Of a DNA stretch of 5,179 nt, positions 5,102 through 5,179 are shown piece by piece (the stretch's first letter is position 1; each line of letters starts with the position of its first letter). The stretch comes from Nitrospira sp. (GTDB taxonomy: Bacteria > Nitrospirota > Nitrospiria > Nitrospirales > Nitrospiraceae). The DNA lies in NCBI GenBank assembly GCA_012032965.1, contig JAAUPT010000170.1:1-5179 (forward strand), written 5' to 3'. The notes under the pieces were generated by a model. The model was not told where the DNA came from and ran no database searches. It saw only the letters and a program-made list of their open reading frames with translations. Position numbers and translations under genes: made by a program.

Positions 5102-5179
5102 CCCACTGGGTGATGGTGCGAAACGACCTGGTCGGCGATACTCCCGCGACCACCGTCTTGGACAATCGCCTGCAACGGT
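5053..5179 (+). pseudogene. Fragment resembling the end of an extracellular repeat protein, running off the window
   Basis: A frame different from the toxin's stays open from 4963 to the window edge. From 5053 it encodes GFRLGKRYALEFSTNLTHW, followed by VMVRNDLVGDTPATTVLDN. The pattern G-x-x-Y-x-LE-x-STNL-x-x-W resembles the β-rich C-terminal segment often seen at the end of large secreted proteins of Verrucomicrobia-like and other environmental bacteria, before an RFYR-type ending. No start codon or ribosome site was identified, so it looks like the 3' part of another gene joined to the toxin. The family resemblance is from memory and short. Confidence 0.4.

Overview
The window looks like a bacterial chromosome fragment of moderately high GC. 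The gene set is a stand-alone ParB-fold protein, a pterin dehydratase, a RiPP-type B12/radical SAM enzyme, a FitAB/VapBC-like toxin-antitoxin pair and a REP-like palindrome containing TTCGACAAG/CTTGTCGAA. This would suit an environmental lineage such as Nitrospirota, but no ribosomal or other phylogenetic marker is present, so the assignment is inference only.

Left part (1-1857). A short leader holds a strong hairpin (46-83), probably the terminator of a minus-strand glycerophosphodiester phosphodiesterase gene (147-836). Directly divergent from it is a plus-strand gene for a 340-residue ParB/sulfiredoxin-fold protein (835-1857). The best start codons of the two genes share the palindrome CATG at 834-837.

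Middle part (1858-4188). A candidate promoter precedes a well-formed pterin-4a-carbinolamine dehydratase gene (1944-2294, AAGGAGG ribosome site). Forty bases later comes a gene for a B12-binding radical SAM protein of the RiPP maturation radical SAM protein 1 type. That gene is not one open frame. Its first 42 codons (from ATG 2335) end at a TGA, the central 1.68 kb is in the -1 frame, and its last 18 or so codons (to TAA 4188) are back in the first frame. Two opposite single-base indels, both in the context ATTGAA, would explain this.

Right part (4189-5179). There is no intact gene between 4189 and 4549. It holds a REP-like hairpin (4202-4256), the frameshifted remains of a minus-strand carboxymuconolactone decarboxylase/AhpD-like gene whose CxxC motif and conserved C-terminus lie in a different frame from its centre, and a promoter with two TGCTAGCA operator boxes. 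A FitA-like ribbon-helix-helix antitoxin follows, whose C-terminal half is displaced by a frameshift. Its displaced end overlaps the GTG start of a PIN-domain toxin by four bases. The toxin loses its C-terminal catalytic part. The sequence past about 5050 instead encodes, in another frame, something resembling the end of an extracellular repeat protein.

The main message is the contrast between three clean genes on the left and a run of at least four frameshifted or truncated genes from 2460 onward. This points either to local gene decay or to indel and assembly errors. I see no convincing previously undescribed system. The nearest candidate is the orphan RiPP-type radical SAM gene paired with a pterin dehydratase, with no precursor peptide visible.
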